DNA of 34,857 nt from Deltaproteobacteria bacterium (GCA_029555025.1 JAKPTZ010000021.1:1-34857); one strand, 5' to 3'. Positions 9,223 through 17,572 are shown, counted from the first letter of the stretch. Numbers and translations: made by a program. Notes: generated from the sequence alone by a model not told the origin.

Positions 9223-11202
9223 ATGGACTTTTTTGCCCATCAGGACAAGGCCCGCAAGAAGAGTTTCCAGTTGGTTGTTCTGTTTTCGCTTGCCGTCGTG
9301 TTCATTGTCGTCGCGGTGTATCTGGCCATCATGGGCGTCATGTACTTCGCCTCCGGGAAGATGAGTGAGGTCGGGCCCGAGACCATCCCGTTCGAATGGT
9401 TCAATTTCGAGGTCTTTTACACGGTCGCGATAATTGTCGGCGCGGCGATCGGCGTCGCCACCCTGATGAAGATCCTGGCCTTGAGGCAGGGCGGATCTTA
9501 TGTTGCCGAAGCGCTTGGCGGAACGCTTGTCCAGCCGGACAGCACCGATTCTCTTGAACGACGCCTTCTTAACGTGGTCGAGGAAATCTCGATCGCCGCC
9601 GGCGTCCCGGTGCCGGCGGTCTATGTGATGAAGAAGGAACGCGGGATTAATGCGTTTGCCGCCGGCTGGAGTCCGTCCGACGCCGCGGTCGCCGTCACGG
9701 CCGGTTGCCTGGAGCAGTTGAACCGCGACGAGCTTCAGGGCGTCATCGCCCACGAGTTCAGCCACATCCTGAACGGCGACATGCGCCTGAACATCCGCCT
9801 GATCGGTTTCATCTCCGGGATCATGGTGCTTGCGACGATCGGATACTGGGCGCTTCACATGCGTCCTTCGTCGCGTGGCAAGAACAACGGATACGCCGCG
9901 ATCCTGCTGGCTGCGATTGCCCTGCTGATAATCGGTTACGGCGGCGCCTTCGTCGCCAGGCTGATCCAGAGCGCCGTGTCGCGCCAGCGCGAGTTCCTTG
10001 CGGATTCCAGCGCGGTCCAGTTCACCAGGAATCCGTCCGGCATCGCGAATGCGTTGAAAAAGATCGGCGGGTACGAAATCCACAGCACCATCCATTCGCC
10101 TGCGTCCAGGGAAGTGCGTCACATGTTCTTCGGCCCGTCGGACGTGGTCTCCATGCTCGGCTCGGTTCTGGCGACACATCCCCCCATCGATGAAAGGATT
10201 AAGCGTCTTGATCCGTCCTTTGATGGAGACTATTCGAAAAGGAGCGTGCTGCCGGACTTGCAGGCGCCGGAAGCCGCGGCCGGACAGGCCGGCGTGGCGG
10301 GAATGGTTGGAGCCGCCGCCTTCGGTTCGGCAGGTGCGTCCGCCCGCGCCGTTTCTTCCGGTTCGCCAACCTTGCCGACGTCGGCGGAATCGGTTGCCGG
10401 AATGGGAGTCCTGACACAGGAACATATCGACGCCGGCGCGGCACTTCTGGCCGCCATCCCGGATCGTCTGCGACAGGGCGTTTCAGAGCCGATGAGTGCT
10501 TGCGCGACCATCGCGGCGCTTCTTCTCGATTCGGATCCCGATGTCCGTTCGCGTCAGCTTGAGTCCGTCGCCCGTGAATTCTCGCCGGCCCTTGCCCGGG
10601 AAACGGGGCTTGTCGCGAAGGACGTGGCCTCGATTGATCCCGCTTTCCGCCTTCCTCTGGTGGATCTTGCGCTGCCGGCGCTTCGCCGCCTGTCGCGTCC
10701 GCAGTACGCGGCCTTTTCACGGACGCTTATCGAACTTGTGCGCGCGGACGAAAACGTCACCCTGTTCGAGTTCTGCCTTCAGAAGGTCGTCGAATTCAGG
10801 TTGTTCCAGGCGTTCGACGCCGCAAGCCGCGGTTACCGCGCCGTTTCCCCCAGGGAATTCATCGGTGATGCGGTCGTTCTTCTTTCGGCTGTTGCCAGGG
10901 CCGGTTCCAGTGTCGAAGACGACGCCCGCCGGTCGTTTGAAGCCGCCGTTTCAACGCTCTTCATGGGCCGTGTCCCCGCCGGGGTCGGGCCGTTGCAGAA
11001 GCCCGGCATCGACCAGCTTGACCAGGCATTCCAGAGGTTCTCGATGGCCCCGATGAAGATAAGACGGCAGGTATTTCTTGCCGTTTCCGACTGCGTGCTG
11101 CACGACGGCCATGTGACCGTTCAGGAATCCGAACTGATTCGCGCCGTTGCCTATTGCATGGGATTGCCGCTTCCGCCTTTCGTGGTCGGACAGGCCGCCT
11201 GA
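9223..11202 (+). CDS. M48 family (HtpX-like) membrane zinc protease with a long C-terminal extension
   Basis: A zinc metalloprotease with hydrophobic segments near residues 15-45, 65-85, 190-215 and 230-250. The HEFSH site has zinc ligands His177 and His181, with catalytic Glu178 and a third ligand Glu257 in REFLADSSAV, matching HtpX. The ATG at 9223 is preferred because AGGTGA precedes it by 5 bases; a GTG at 9214 is possible. HtpX proteins are about 290 aa, whereas this one is 659: after the protease there is an Ala/Gly-rich linker (about 340-400) and a helical region. Its last 60 residues (FLAVSDCVLHDGHVTVQESE, then CMGLPLPPF) resemble a TerB-like fold. The LemA neighbour supports a role in cleaving misfolded or damaged membrane proteins. 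Confidence 0.92.
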   Translation: MDFFAHQDKARKKSFQLVVLFSLAVVFIVVAVYLAIMGVMYFASGKMSEVGPETIPFEWFNFEVFYTVAIIVGAAIGVATLMKILALRQGGSYVAEALGGTLVQPDSTDSLERRLLNVVEEISIAAGVPVPAVYVMKKERGINAFAAGWSPSDAAVAVTAGCLEQLNRDELQGVIAHEFSHILNGDMRLNIRLIGFISGIMVLATIGYWALHMRPSSRGKNNGYAAILLAAIALLIIGYGGAFVARLIQSAVSRQREFLADSSAVQFTRNPSGIANALKKIGGYEIHSTIHSPASREVRHMFFGPSDVVSMLGSVLATHPPIDERIKRLDPSFDGDYSKRSVLPDLQAPEAAAGQAGVAGMVGAAAFGSAGASARAVSSGSPTLPTSAESVAGMGVLTQEHIDAGAALLAAIPDRLRQGVSEPMSACATIAALLLDSDPDVRSRQLESVAREFSPALARETGLVAKDVASIDPAFRLPLVDLALPALRRLSRPQYAAFSRTLIELVRADENVTLFEFCLQKVVEFRLFQAFDAASRGYRAVSPREFIGDAVVLLSAVARAGSSVEDDARRSFEAAVSTLFMGRVPAGVGPLQKPGIDQLDQAFQRFSMAPMKIRRQVFLAVSDCVLHDGHVTVQESELIRAVAYCMGLPLPPFVVGQAA

Positions 11203-11254
11203 AAGCGCGGGCCGTCGTCAGGATACCCCGGACATACAGAACAAGCTGGACACC

Positions 11255-11288
11255 CCGGCCAGTCCGGCCAGTCCGGCCAGTCCGGCCA
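11255..11288. repeat. 9-bp tandem repeat (CCGGCCAGT) between convergent genes
   Basis: CCGGCC occurs four times separated by AGT, giving about 3.7 copies of a 9-base unit in the 112-base gap between the convergent M48 and receptor genes. It resembles a slipped-strand tract. The rest of the gap holds no clear hairpin with a T-run. Confidence 0.7.
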
Positions 11289-11314
11289 CCACCGATACCC
11301 CGGCAGCCCGGCCT

Positions 11315-14128
11315 TCAGAACGAACCCTTGATGCCCAGCACGGGAAGTATCGGAAGACCGGTCAGATAGGCCATCTTCGAGTAATCGTAGTTGTAGATCA
11401 CGCCTTCGGGGTTCTTGTGGAAATAGACGTTCTGGACTTCCAGGTACAGTCCAAGACGCCACGCCTTGAACACCCATTCCTTATCGACGCGGATGTCAAG
11501 CTGGTGGAACAGGGGCAGTTCCTGTGCGTTGATCCCCGGGGCGCGGACGCCGACATACGTGTCGTTGTCGGCATCGTACTGGTAACTTTCGTACTTCGTG
11601 TATGGATACCCGGACGTCAGCCTGAAGCGACCGCCGATCGTCCAGTTGCGCGGCAGCTTGTAGCTGATGGCGATGTTCAGGTTGTGGTTCTGCTGGAAGT
11701 CCGACGGCCGCCACCTCGCCAGGCCGAAGTCATAAAGTTCCGACTTGACGAACGTATATGCAATCCAGCCGGTCAGCGGGATGCGTTCGCTCGGGTTCAT
11801 ACGAAGCAGCACGTCGAAACCCCAGGCCCGCCCGATTCCGCCGTTGTCGTAACGGACGGTTGCATCGTCCGACACCTGTGCGCGGTTCCAGAAGTACTTG
11901 AAGAATCCGTTGAAATCCAGGGTCAGGCGGTCGATCGGGTTGTACTGGAAGCCGACAAGCGCGTGAGTCCCGTTTTCCGGATCGATGTCCGGGTTGCCGT
12001 ATCCCTCGATCAGCGTGAACGACTGCGGCGGCTGGCTGTAAAGACCGCCCGCGGCGCGGAAGCTGAGTTTGTCCTTGATCGCATCGACCGTCATGGAAAG
12101 TCGCGGGTCGATTGACCACGCCTTCCACGTCCCGACGTTCAAGTCGGCACGAATCGAAGGCACCAGCGTCAGCCGTTCAACCGGCTTGTATTCGACCGAA
12201 ACCCACGGCGAAATCGTCGCCATCACTCCGTCACCGGAAAGTTCCAGGACTTCCGACGACTCGTACGGCGTCATGTTTTCGCCGTCCAGTCCCATTTGCG
12301 GCCCCTTCAGCAGGAAACTGTACGGATCGACGTCGAAGTTCAGTCCGGCGCGCACGACCACTTTGCTGTGGGCCTGTACCGTAAGGGTTTCCTTGATCGT
12401 GACCGGATGGTCGCGCACCTTCATCTTGACCTGGCCGAACACGTCGAAGCCGGCCTGGGTAATCAGGCCCTGGACCTTCAGCTCGTTCGAAAGCCCGGCC
12501 CTTGGTTCCCAGTTCCATGTGGCCTGCAGCGCATGTCCCCACAGGGCGCCGGAAACGCTGCCGACAAAGGTCGGGTTGACGTCGTTTTCTTCGTTGATCA
12601 GTTCTCCGCGATCGTCGGAACCGTTGATGAAGAACGTCAGCTTGTGTCCGCCGGAGAACCGGTGCTGGAGCCTTACCTGGTAATCGTAGTACGCCGGGGC
12701 GGACGTAAGGATGCGGCCGTCGCCGAATGCATTGATGCTTTTCAGGATCGCGTCGTAATAGCTTCGCCTGAACGCGATCTGGATGTCGCCGCTGTCCTTC
12801 TTATAGGGGCCGCCGACGATGATTCCCGCGTGAAGCAGGTTCACATCGATCGAGCCGTGCCATGCCTTCAGGGGCTCGTCCTTCAGTTTCACGTTGACAA
12901 TGCCGCCCACCGCGCCGCCGTAGGATGCGTCGAATCCGGCCGGGACGAAGTCGATCGCCTCGATGAAGTCCGAATTGATCACCGAATAAAGGCCCGCGAA
13001 GTGGTACAGGAGCACGAAGGGCATCTGGTTGATGAAGACCTTGGTGTCGTTTGGCGGGCTGCCGTAAACGACAAGCTGCCCGACGCCGAAACTGGACCGG
13101 GCGATCCCGGGAAGGTTTTCAACCACTTTCAGGACGTCGCCGGCGGATCCCGGGAAGGACACCAGTTCCCCGGCCGAAAGCGATTGCTTGGCCGCGAACC
13201 TGGCCTCGCGCGGTGCCCTGATGATCGTCTGGTTGGAAACCGCCCCGTAAGCGCGCTTCAGGTAAATGGGCGACTCCGGCGGTTTTGCCCTGTCGTCCGC
13301 GCCCACCTTGAATTCCTGGCGGATTTCGTCGAACTCGCCCGCCGGGATGTAAAGGGTGTACCTGCCTGGCTGAAGGTTTGAAATCTCCATCCGGCCGTCG
13401 ATGGATGTGAATGTTGCGCCGGTTTCCTCGATGAATCCGGACACTTCGGAAATCGGATCCCTGGTGCCGCGTTCCAGCGTCAGGAACACCCTTACGACTT
13501 CGCGGATCTTCTGCCTGACTTCAAACTGGTATTCGTACTGCACCTGGACAAGAACCGCCTTGTCCTGATACGTGGCCGGCTTGAAACGGAATTTCTTCGC
13601 GGCCTCGATTGCCGGCGCGACAAGCTCGGGACGCGGCGGATCGGCCGCCGACACTTCGGTGACCGCCCCGTTTTCGTCGATCGTCAATGTAAGGACGACA
13701 ACGTACTGGCCGTCGGGGATGTCCAGCTCCGGCGGAAGCACGGCCTGCACGAACTCCAGCAGTTCTGGCGGGGTGACTTCCTGAAGGACGTCGCCTGCGT
13801 CCGCGGCCGGGCCCTGAGCGCCTTCCTCGACAGGGCCCTCATCAACCGGTCCTTCGTCGTCCGAACCGTCGTCCGCCGAACCTTCCTGAACCGGCCCCTC
13901 GCCGTCATCCTTGTCCGCCGGACCTTCCTGGACGGGACCTTCCTGGACGGGACCTTCCTCGATCGGGCCCTCGTCGGCCGGGCCTTCAACTGCCGGACCT
14001 TCGTCAACGGGATCCCCGCCCACCGCGCCTTCCACGGTCGGGGCGTCGGCAGTCGTCATCGATATGGCCGACATTGGGGCAAGCGCCAGAACAAGCGCGC
14101 CGAACGATGCAAGGGCAAGTCTTTTCAT
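11315..14128 (-). CDS. TonB-dependent outer-membrane receptor with an N-terminal TonB-like domain
   Basis: A 937-residue outer-membrane receptor. The ATG at 14128 has a GGGGG ribosome site and overlaps the stop of the preceding gene (ATGA). Layout: signal peptide 1-25; Glu-Gly-Pro repeat region about 42-108; a TonB C-terminal-like domain about 117-205 (VVVLTLTIDENGAVTEVSAA, then AIEAAKKFRFKPATYQDKAV); a carboxypeptidase-regulatory-like beta domain about 210-275; the plug about 315-420 (DVLKVVENLPGIARSSFGVG, AGFDASYGGAVGGIVNVKLK); and a barrel to the C-terminus, which ends in Phe as outer-membrane barrels do. It is the last gene of the exbB-exbD-tonB operon, so it is the likely importer energised by that complex. 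The substrate is unknown: there is no neighbouring siderophore, cobalamin or SusD gene. Confidence 0.93.
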   Translation of the reverse strand: MKRLALASFGALVLALAPMSAISMTTADAPTVEGAVGGDPVDEGPAVEGPADEGPIEEGPVQEGPVQEGPADKDDGEGPVQEGSADDGSDDEGPVDEGPVEEGAQGPAADAGDVLQEVTPPELLEFVQAVLPPELDIPDGQYVVVLTLTIDENGAVTEVSAADPPRPELVAPAIEAAKKFRFKPATYQDKAVLVQVQYEYQFEVRQKIREVVRVFLTLERGTRDPISEVSGFIEETGATFTSIDGRMEISNLQPGRYTLYIPAGEFDEIRQEFKVGADDRAKPPESPIYLKRAYGAVSNQTIIRAPREARFAAKQSLSAGELVSFPGSAGDVLKVVENLPGIARSSFGVGQLVVYGSPPNDTKVFINQMPFVLLYHFAGLYSVINSDFIEAIDFVPAGFDASYGGAVGGIVNVKLKDEPLKAWHGSIDVNLLHAGIIVGGPYKKDSGDIQIAFRRSYYDAILKSINAFGDGRILTSAPAYYDYQVRLQHRFSGGHKLTFFINGSDDRGELINEENDVNPTFVGSVSGALWGHALQATWNWEPRAGLSNELKVQGLITQAGFDVFGQVKMKVRDHPVTIKETLTVQAHSKVVVRAGLNFDVDPYSFLLKGPQMGLDGENMTPYESSEVLELSGDGVMATISPWVSVEYKPVERLTLVPSIRADLNVGTWKAWSIDPRLSMTVDAIKDKLSFRAAGGLYSQPPQSFTLIEGYGNPDIDPENGTHALVGFQYNPIDRLTLDFNGFFKYFWNRAQVSDDATVRYDNGGIGRAWGFDVLLRMNPSERIPLTGWIAYTFVKSELYDFGLARWRPSDFQQNHNLNIAISYKLPRNWTIGGRFRLTSGYPYTKYESYQYDADNDTYVGVRAPGINAQELPLFHQLDIRVDKEWVFKAWRLGLYLEVQNVYFHKNPEGVIYNYDYSKMAYLTGLPILPVLGIKGSF
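13805..14005 (-). repeat. Degenerate repeat tract encoding (V/A)xEGP units in the receptor
   Basis: The DNA encodes about a dozen acidic xxEGP units directly after the signal peptide of the receptor. At the DNA level an exact 15-bp unit (GACCTTCCTGGACGG on the plus strand) is repeated in tandem at 13921-13950. The repeat length suits copy-number change in frame. The peptide is probably an extended periplasmic spacer. Confidence 0.75.
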
Positions 14129-15342
14129 GGCTTGTCCCCCTTCTTCAGGCTGTCGAGGGTTCCCGGCGCGGGGCATTTGTCCCGGGTCTGGGCCTCTACA
14201 AAGAACCTCAAAAAGTTCAGGCCGAAGAGCTCGTCGCGCATCACCAGGGTGACCTGAGTGCGCCGCACCGGCTCTTCCTCCTTGAATTTCAATGTGTTGG
14301 TCAGATCCAGATCGACACCTTCCGCGGTGACCGACCCGATTCGAATCTTCTTGAACCTTCCGTTGTTGGCATACCAGGAAATGACCCAGTATTCGTCGGT
14401 CTCGACACCGTCATCCCCGGTAACGCGATCAATCGAATCCGGGGGAACCGTTGCCTGGAAGACAATTTCCTGTCCCGGACACGCCAGGATTTCCGGCTGT
14501 TCATGATTTCCAAGCGTCGTCGCCACAAGACCTTCCGGGTGCATCATGTCGAAAAGGTCATCGACGGGCTTGGCGCCCAGCCGGACGGAAAACTGCGGGT
14601 TCCTGTTCGGCTTCTGTCCTTCCTTCAATCCGCCGAAGGTTACCGTCTTGAATGTTTCCAGCACCCGCTGGCGCATCACCGGCTTGCCGTCGTCGTCAAA
14701 TACCGGCAGGTCCGAGTCGTCCAGCAGCATATCCCTGACCGTTACGCGAACCTTGAAGACTGGATTCAGGCCGTTCTGGAAGACGCATTTTCTGAAACCT
14801 TCGAATGCGTTCCCGTTGCAGGTTTCAAGATCCCCGTCCTTCAGGCAATCATCGTATTCGACAATAAGATCCTTGTTGCACTGGTCCGTGAAGGCGACCG
14901 CCTGCCGTATTCCGTCCATCAGGACTTCCACCTGATCCCGGACGAATTCCAGGCCAAGGGCAATCAGCGCGCCGTCGAATGTCGCGATCCGGCCCGAGTC
15001 TGAAACGTCGGTAACCGGGATTTCAGGCAGCGTGCACGCGAAATTTGCCGCGGCACCGGCCGAAATCAGGCAGACGGACCATTCGATGCCTTCAATTTCC
15101 GGCCCGACCAGATCGCCGGTTGGCGGCAATGGGAACGCCTCGACCAGCTCAAGTCTCACGGTCCCCTGGTATTCCGGCGTGAACTCGACCGCGGGCGGCT
15201 CGGCCATGACCCCGATTACCCGGTACTTCTCGATGAAGTTGGACGGGTTGTAATCCGGCATGCATCCCGCGGCCACCACGACCGCGAAAGCCCCGGTCAA
15301 AGCCACGGCCGTCCTTGTCCTTTCAGCCAGCCTGGTTATCAT
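14125..15342 (-). CDS. Lipoprotein of unknown function inside the TonB operon
   Basis: A 405-residue lipoprotein (lipobox VAAGC, Cys27). The ATG at 15342 has GGAGG 5 bases upstream and overlaps the stop of tonB (ATGA). Its own stop overlaps the start of the receptor gene the same way, so translation of all three is probably coupled. After the lipobox comes IEKYRVIGVMAEPPAVEFTP, a pattern I associate with uncharacterised lipoproteins of myxobacteria that carry Ig-like beta domains. The middle (about 130-190) has several Cys residues (DQCNKDLIVEYDDCLKDGDL, then CNGNAFEGFRKC). No enzyme motif is visible. By position it may be a periplasmic or surface accessory of the receptor, but this is inference only. 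Confidence 0.8.
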   Translation of the reverse strand: MITRLAERTRTAVALTGAFAVVVAAGCMPDYNPSNFIEKYRVIGVMAEPPAVEFTPEYQGTVRLELVEAFPLPPTGDLVGPEIEGIEWSVCLISAGAAANFACTLPEIPVTDVSDSGRIATFDGALIALGLEFVRDQVEVLMDGIRQAVAFTDQCNKDLIVEYDDCLKDGDLETCNGNAFEGFRKCVFQNGLNPVFKVRVTVRDMLLDDSDLPVFDDDGKPVMRQRVLETFKTVTFGGLKEGQKPNRNPQFSVRLGAKPVDDLFDMMHPEGLVATTLGNHEQPEILACPGQEIVFQATVPPDSIDRVTGDDGVETDEYWVISWYANNGRFKKIRIGSVTAEGVDLDLTNTLKFKEEEPVRRTQVTLVMRDELFGLNFLRFFVEAQTRDKCPAPGTLDSLKKGDKP

Positions 15343-16217
15343 GTCCCCTCCGGAATGAAGACGACCGTCCACTTCAGGTTGAATGCAATCGGGACGCCGT
15401 TCCTGGTCGCCGGCTCGAACTTCAACTGGTTGACCGCGCGAATCGCCGCGTCGTTGAATTCCTGCTCGGCACCTTTTCGCACTTTCACCGACTTGACCGC
15501 GCCATCCGAGCCGATAGTCAGCATCAGTTCCACGCGGACCACCCGTCGCAGATCCCTGAATGCCTGGGGGTACTGCCCCTTGACGTCGTTAAGCGCCTTG
15601 GGCTGGGTGATGACGACCTTCTCCTTTGCCGGCCCGCCCTGGCCGCCAGTCCCCCCTTCACCGCCGGTGCCGTCGTTCCCGGGAACCGAAGGCGCATCGA
15701 CGCCCTTTACGAAACCTTTGGCACTGACGGTCGGGTCGCCGAACAGGTTGCTGTCATCCCCGGTCTGAACCGCGACGCTGCCCTTCAGGGCCACATTCTT
15801 CAGCACGAAAGGCTTCGGCTTGGCCGGTTCCGCCGGCGGGGCGGGCGGCGGCGGGACTTCCCTGGGCGGTTCGACCGGTTTTGGCGGCTTCGGCTTCGGC
15901 TCCTGCTTCGGCGGCGGCTTCGGTGTTTCCTGTTTCGGTTTCGGGGGCTCGGCCTTCTTTGGGATTGGCTTGGGGGGCTCGGGGGTCTTCTCGATCGGTT
16001 TCGGTTCCGGCGAGGGCTCCTCAAGCTTCCTGATCAGATCCTGCCTGACCTGGATCGGGACCGGGCGCACGGCAACCTTCTTCGGCCGCGGCGGCGGGGC
16101 GGGCCGTTCGTCAGGGGCGGCCAGATATGCCCCCACGTGCATCAGCACGGACAGGCCCACGCTGACACCCAGGATCAGCGACCTTGGCATTTCGCGTGAT
16201 TTTGAACCGCCGCCCAC
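15339..16217 (-). CDS. tonB: Energy transducer TonB
   Basis: A 292-residue TonB: an N-terminal membrane helix (about 13-33), a long Pro/Lys/Glu-rich spacer (about 35-150), a Gly-rich stretch (GTGGEGGTGGQGG) and a C-terminal TonB domain (about 205-292; VRVELMLTIGSDGAVKSVKV, then AIRAVNQLKFEPATRNGVPI). I chose the GTG at 16217 because GGGGGA lies 8 bases upstream and this leaves a short 37-base gap after exbD. A later ATG at 16190 lacks a ribosome site, and longer open starts would run through exbD. TonB spans the periplasm and transmits energy from ExbB-ExbD to outer-membrane receptors, here presumably the one encoded two genes downstream. Confidence 0.93.
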   Translation of the reverse strand: MGGGSKSREMPRSLILGVSVGLSVLMHVGAYLAAPDERPAPPPRPKKVAVRPVPIQVRQDLIRKLEEPSPEPKPIEKTPEPPKPIPKKAEPPKPKQETPKPPPKQEPKPKPPKPVEPPREVPPPPAPPAEPAKPKPFVLKNVALKGSVAVQTGDDSNLFGDPTVSAKGFVKGVDAPSVPGNDGTGGEGGTGGQGGPAKEKVVITQPKALNDVKGQYPQAFRDLRRVVRVELMLTIGSDGAVKSVKVRKGAEQEFNDAAIRAVNQLKFEPATRNGVPIAFNLKWTVVFIPEGT

Positions 16218-16254
16218 GTCTGAAGTCCCCCGAAGGACATGCCGCAAACCAGTG

Positions 16255-16785
16255 TCACCCGCCCGTCGCGCCCGTTCCGGCGGCACCCGCGGTGCCATCC
16301 GCGCCAGCCGCACCAGGCGCGGGCGCGCCCCCGGCACCCGTGGCCGACGGATCGATCGTCTGTTCCTCGACGTTGACGGCAAGGTTGCCGATGCCTTTCA
16401 GTTTCAGGTAATCGATGACCCGCGTAATACGTCCCCAGCTCAAGTCCTTGTCAGCCGACACGACCGCCTGGGGATCACCGCCGGACTCGCGTCGCCTGTC
16501 GATTTCCGTCCCGATCTTTTCCAGGGTCGTTTCAGTGCCGTCCAGATACAGCTTTTCCTGCCTGTCCAGTATGACGTTCAGGGGAACCTGCGGATTGTCC
16601 GGGACAAGCCCGCTCGCCGCTGTCGGCAGCGTAAGCTGAATCTCGCGCATCTTCTTTTCCTGCTGGATGAACAGGTTCGCCGTCACCATGAAGATGATCA
16701 GCAGGACCAGGAAGATATCGACCAGGGGCGTGACGTTTATCGCGGAGATCATCTCCTCGTCGTCATTTTGTGTCGCACCAGCCAT
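16255..16785 (-). CDS. exbD: Biopolymer transporter ExbD/TolR family
   Basis: A 176-residue inner-membrane protein of the ExbB-ExbD proton-driven motor. The N-terminus has the family motif INVTPLVDIFLVLLIIFMVT, containing the essential membrane Asp, followed by a periplasmic domain (PLNVILDRQEKLYLDG, VVSADKDLSWGRITRVIDYL). The ATG at 16785 has GGAGG 8 bases upstream, and the gene overlaps the 3' end of exbB by 23 bases. The last 30 residues are an unusual Gly/Ala/Thr/Pro tail that is not part of the normal ExbD fold. TolR is an alternative name, but the adjacent tonB and receptor favour ExbD. Confidence 0.93.
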   Translation of the reverse strand: MAGATQNDDEEMISAINVTPLVDIFLVLLIIFMVTANLFIQQEKKMREIQLTLPTAASGLVPDNPQVPLNVILDRQEKLYLDGTETTLEKIGTEIDRRRESGGDPQAVVSADKDLSWGRITRVIDYLKLKGIGNLAVNVEEQTIDPSATGAGGAPAPGAAGADGTAGAAGTGATGG

Positions 16786-17398
16786 CCTCTCCGCCTCCAA
16801 ACTTCCTGTGGATCAGGCCGGTAACGATTTCCTTGGTCTGTTCGACCGACGCGGAAACCTTGCGCCTGAATATGTTGTAGAACATGACTGCCGGGATCGC
16901 GACGATCAGGCCCATGGCCGTCGCGACAAGCGCTTCGGAAATGGCCGTCATCAGCAGCTCGTTCTTTTCGGCCGTCTCGCCGACGTCGGCAAGGACGAAG
17001 AACGCGGCCATGATTCCCAGAACGGTTCCAAGAAGCCCGATGAACGGGGCGTTGTTGCCAAGCGTTGCCAGGAAGGTAAGCCCCTTCTCGTACCGCGCCT
17101 TCTGCTTGCGAACCTCGGTTTCAAGGGCGCTTTCCGCGTCTTCCCGGTCGATGAAGTTGCGGCCGCCGTCAAGGATCGTCTTCGCGACGATGACTTCCAT
17201 GCAGTCTGCCGGCATTCCATCGGTGCTGCCGCACACAAGGCGCCTTGCCACGTCGGGCTGCACCCGTCGCCTGAAGTAAAACAGCCATCGCTCGAAAATG
17301 ACGGCCAGCGAGAGAACCGAAAGCAGGATCAGCAGGTAAAGAACCCACTCGACCCCGAGTGCGATGAAAAACTCCTGAAGCATGTCCGAAAATGTCAC
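16763..17398 (-). CDS. exbB: MotA/TolQ/ExbB proton channel family protein
   Basis: A 211-residue inner-membrane protein with a first helix at about 17-38 and the conserved two-helix channel region at about 110-190 (LATLGNNAPFIGLLGTVLGI, then ISEALVATAMGLIVAIPAVM). A GTG start at 17398 is chosen: GGGGGA lies 8 bases upstream, exactly as for tonB, whereas the ATG five codons later has no ribosome site. It is the first gene of the operon, preceded by a good promoter. With ExbD it uses the proton gradient to drive TonB. Confidence 0.93.
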   Translation of the reverse strand: MTFSDMLQEFFIALGVEWVLYLLILLSVLSLAVIFERWLFYFRRRVQPDVARRLVCGSTDGMPADCMEVIVAKTILDGGRNFIDREDAESALETEVRKQKARYEKGLTFLATLGNNAPFIGLLGTVLGIMAAFFVLADVGETAEKNELLMTAISEALVATAMGLIVAIPAVMFYNIFRRKVSASVEQTKEIVTGLIHRKFGGGEDGWCDTK

Positions 17399-17441
17399 TT
17401 TTTGAATCCCCCGATAAAAGAGGCAGGTCAAGCTGGCAGTA

Positions 17442-17471
17442 ATAATGTTTACCGAACCCCGGTCTAGTCAA
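17442..17471 (-). promoter_or_regulatory. Candidate promoter of the exbB-exbD-tonB operon
   Basis: On the minus strand TTGACT (17471-17466), an 18-base spacer and CATTAT (17447-17442) precede exbB; the leader would be about 35 bases. No Fur-box-like 19-bp palindrome is evident around it, so iron control is not supported by the sequence. Confidence 0.5.
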
Positions 17472-17522
17472 GGTCGCATGTGAAGTTATCGATGAAATAA
17501 GCGTTTTTCCCGCCGGACATCG

Positions 17523-17528
17523 TATAAT
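17523..17528 (+). promoter_or_regulatory. Consensus -10 box (TATAAT) before the M23 peptidase gene
   Basis: A perfect TATAAT lies 44 bases before the ATG at 17573. No good -35 is present at the right distance, so this may be a regulated or activator-dependent promoter. It is divergent from the exbB promoter; the two share the 174-base gap. Confidence 0.4.
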
Positions 17529-17572
17529 CCGGCCTGCTGAAACATTTGCCGCCGGTCGGCAGGGGGGCAGTC

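Noticed and set aside
11255-11288. Possible CRISPR or direct-repeat array
   Set aside because: The repeat unit is only 9 bases with no spacers, so it is a simple tandem repeat.
11203-11314. Peptide with WPD repeats on the minus strand
   Set aside because: It arises only from translating the 9-bp DNA repeat and has no gene-like context.
16218-16382. Longer tonB start overlapping exbD by 128 bases
   Set aside because: The extra residues are Arg/Pro-rich antisense-like sequence, and a strong ribosome site supports the GTG at 16217.
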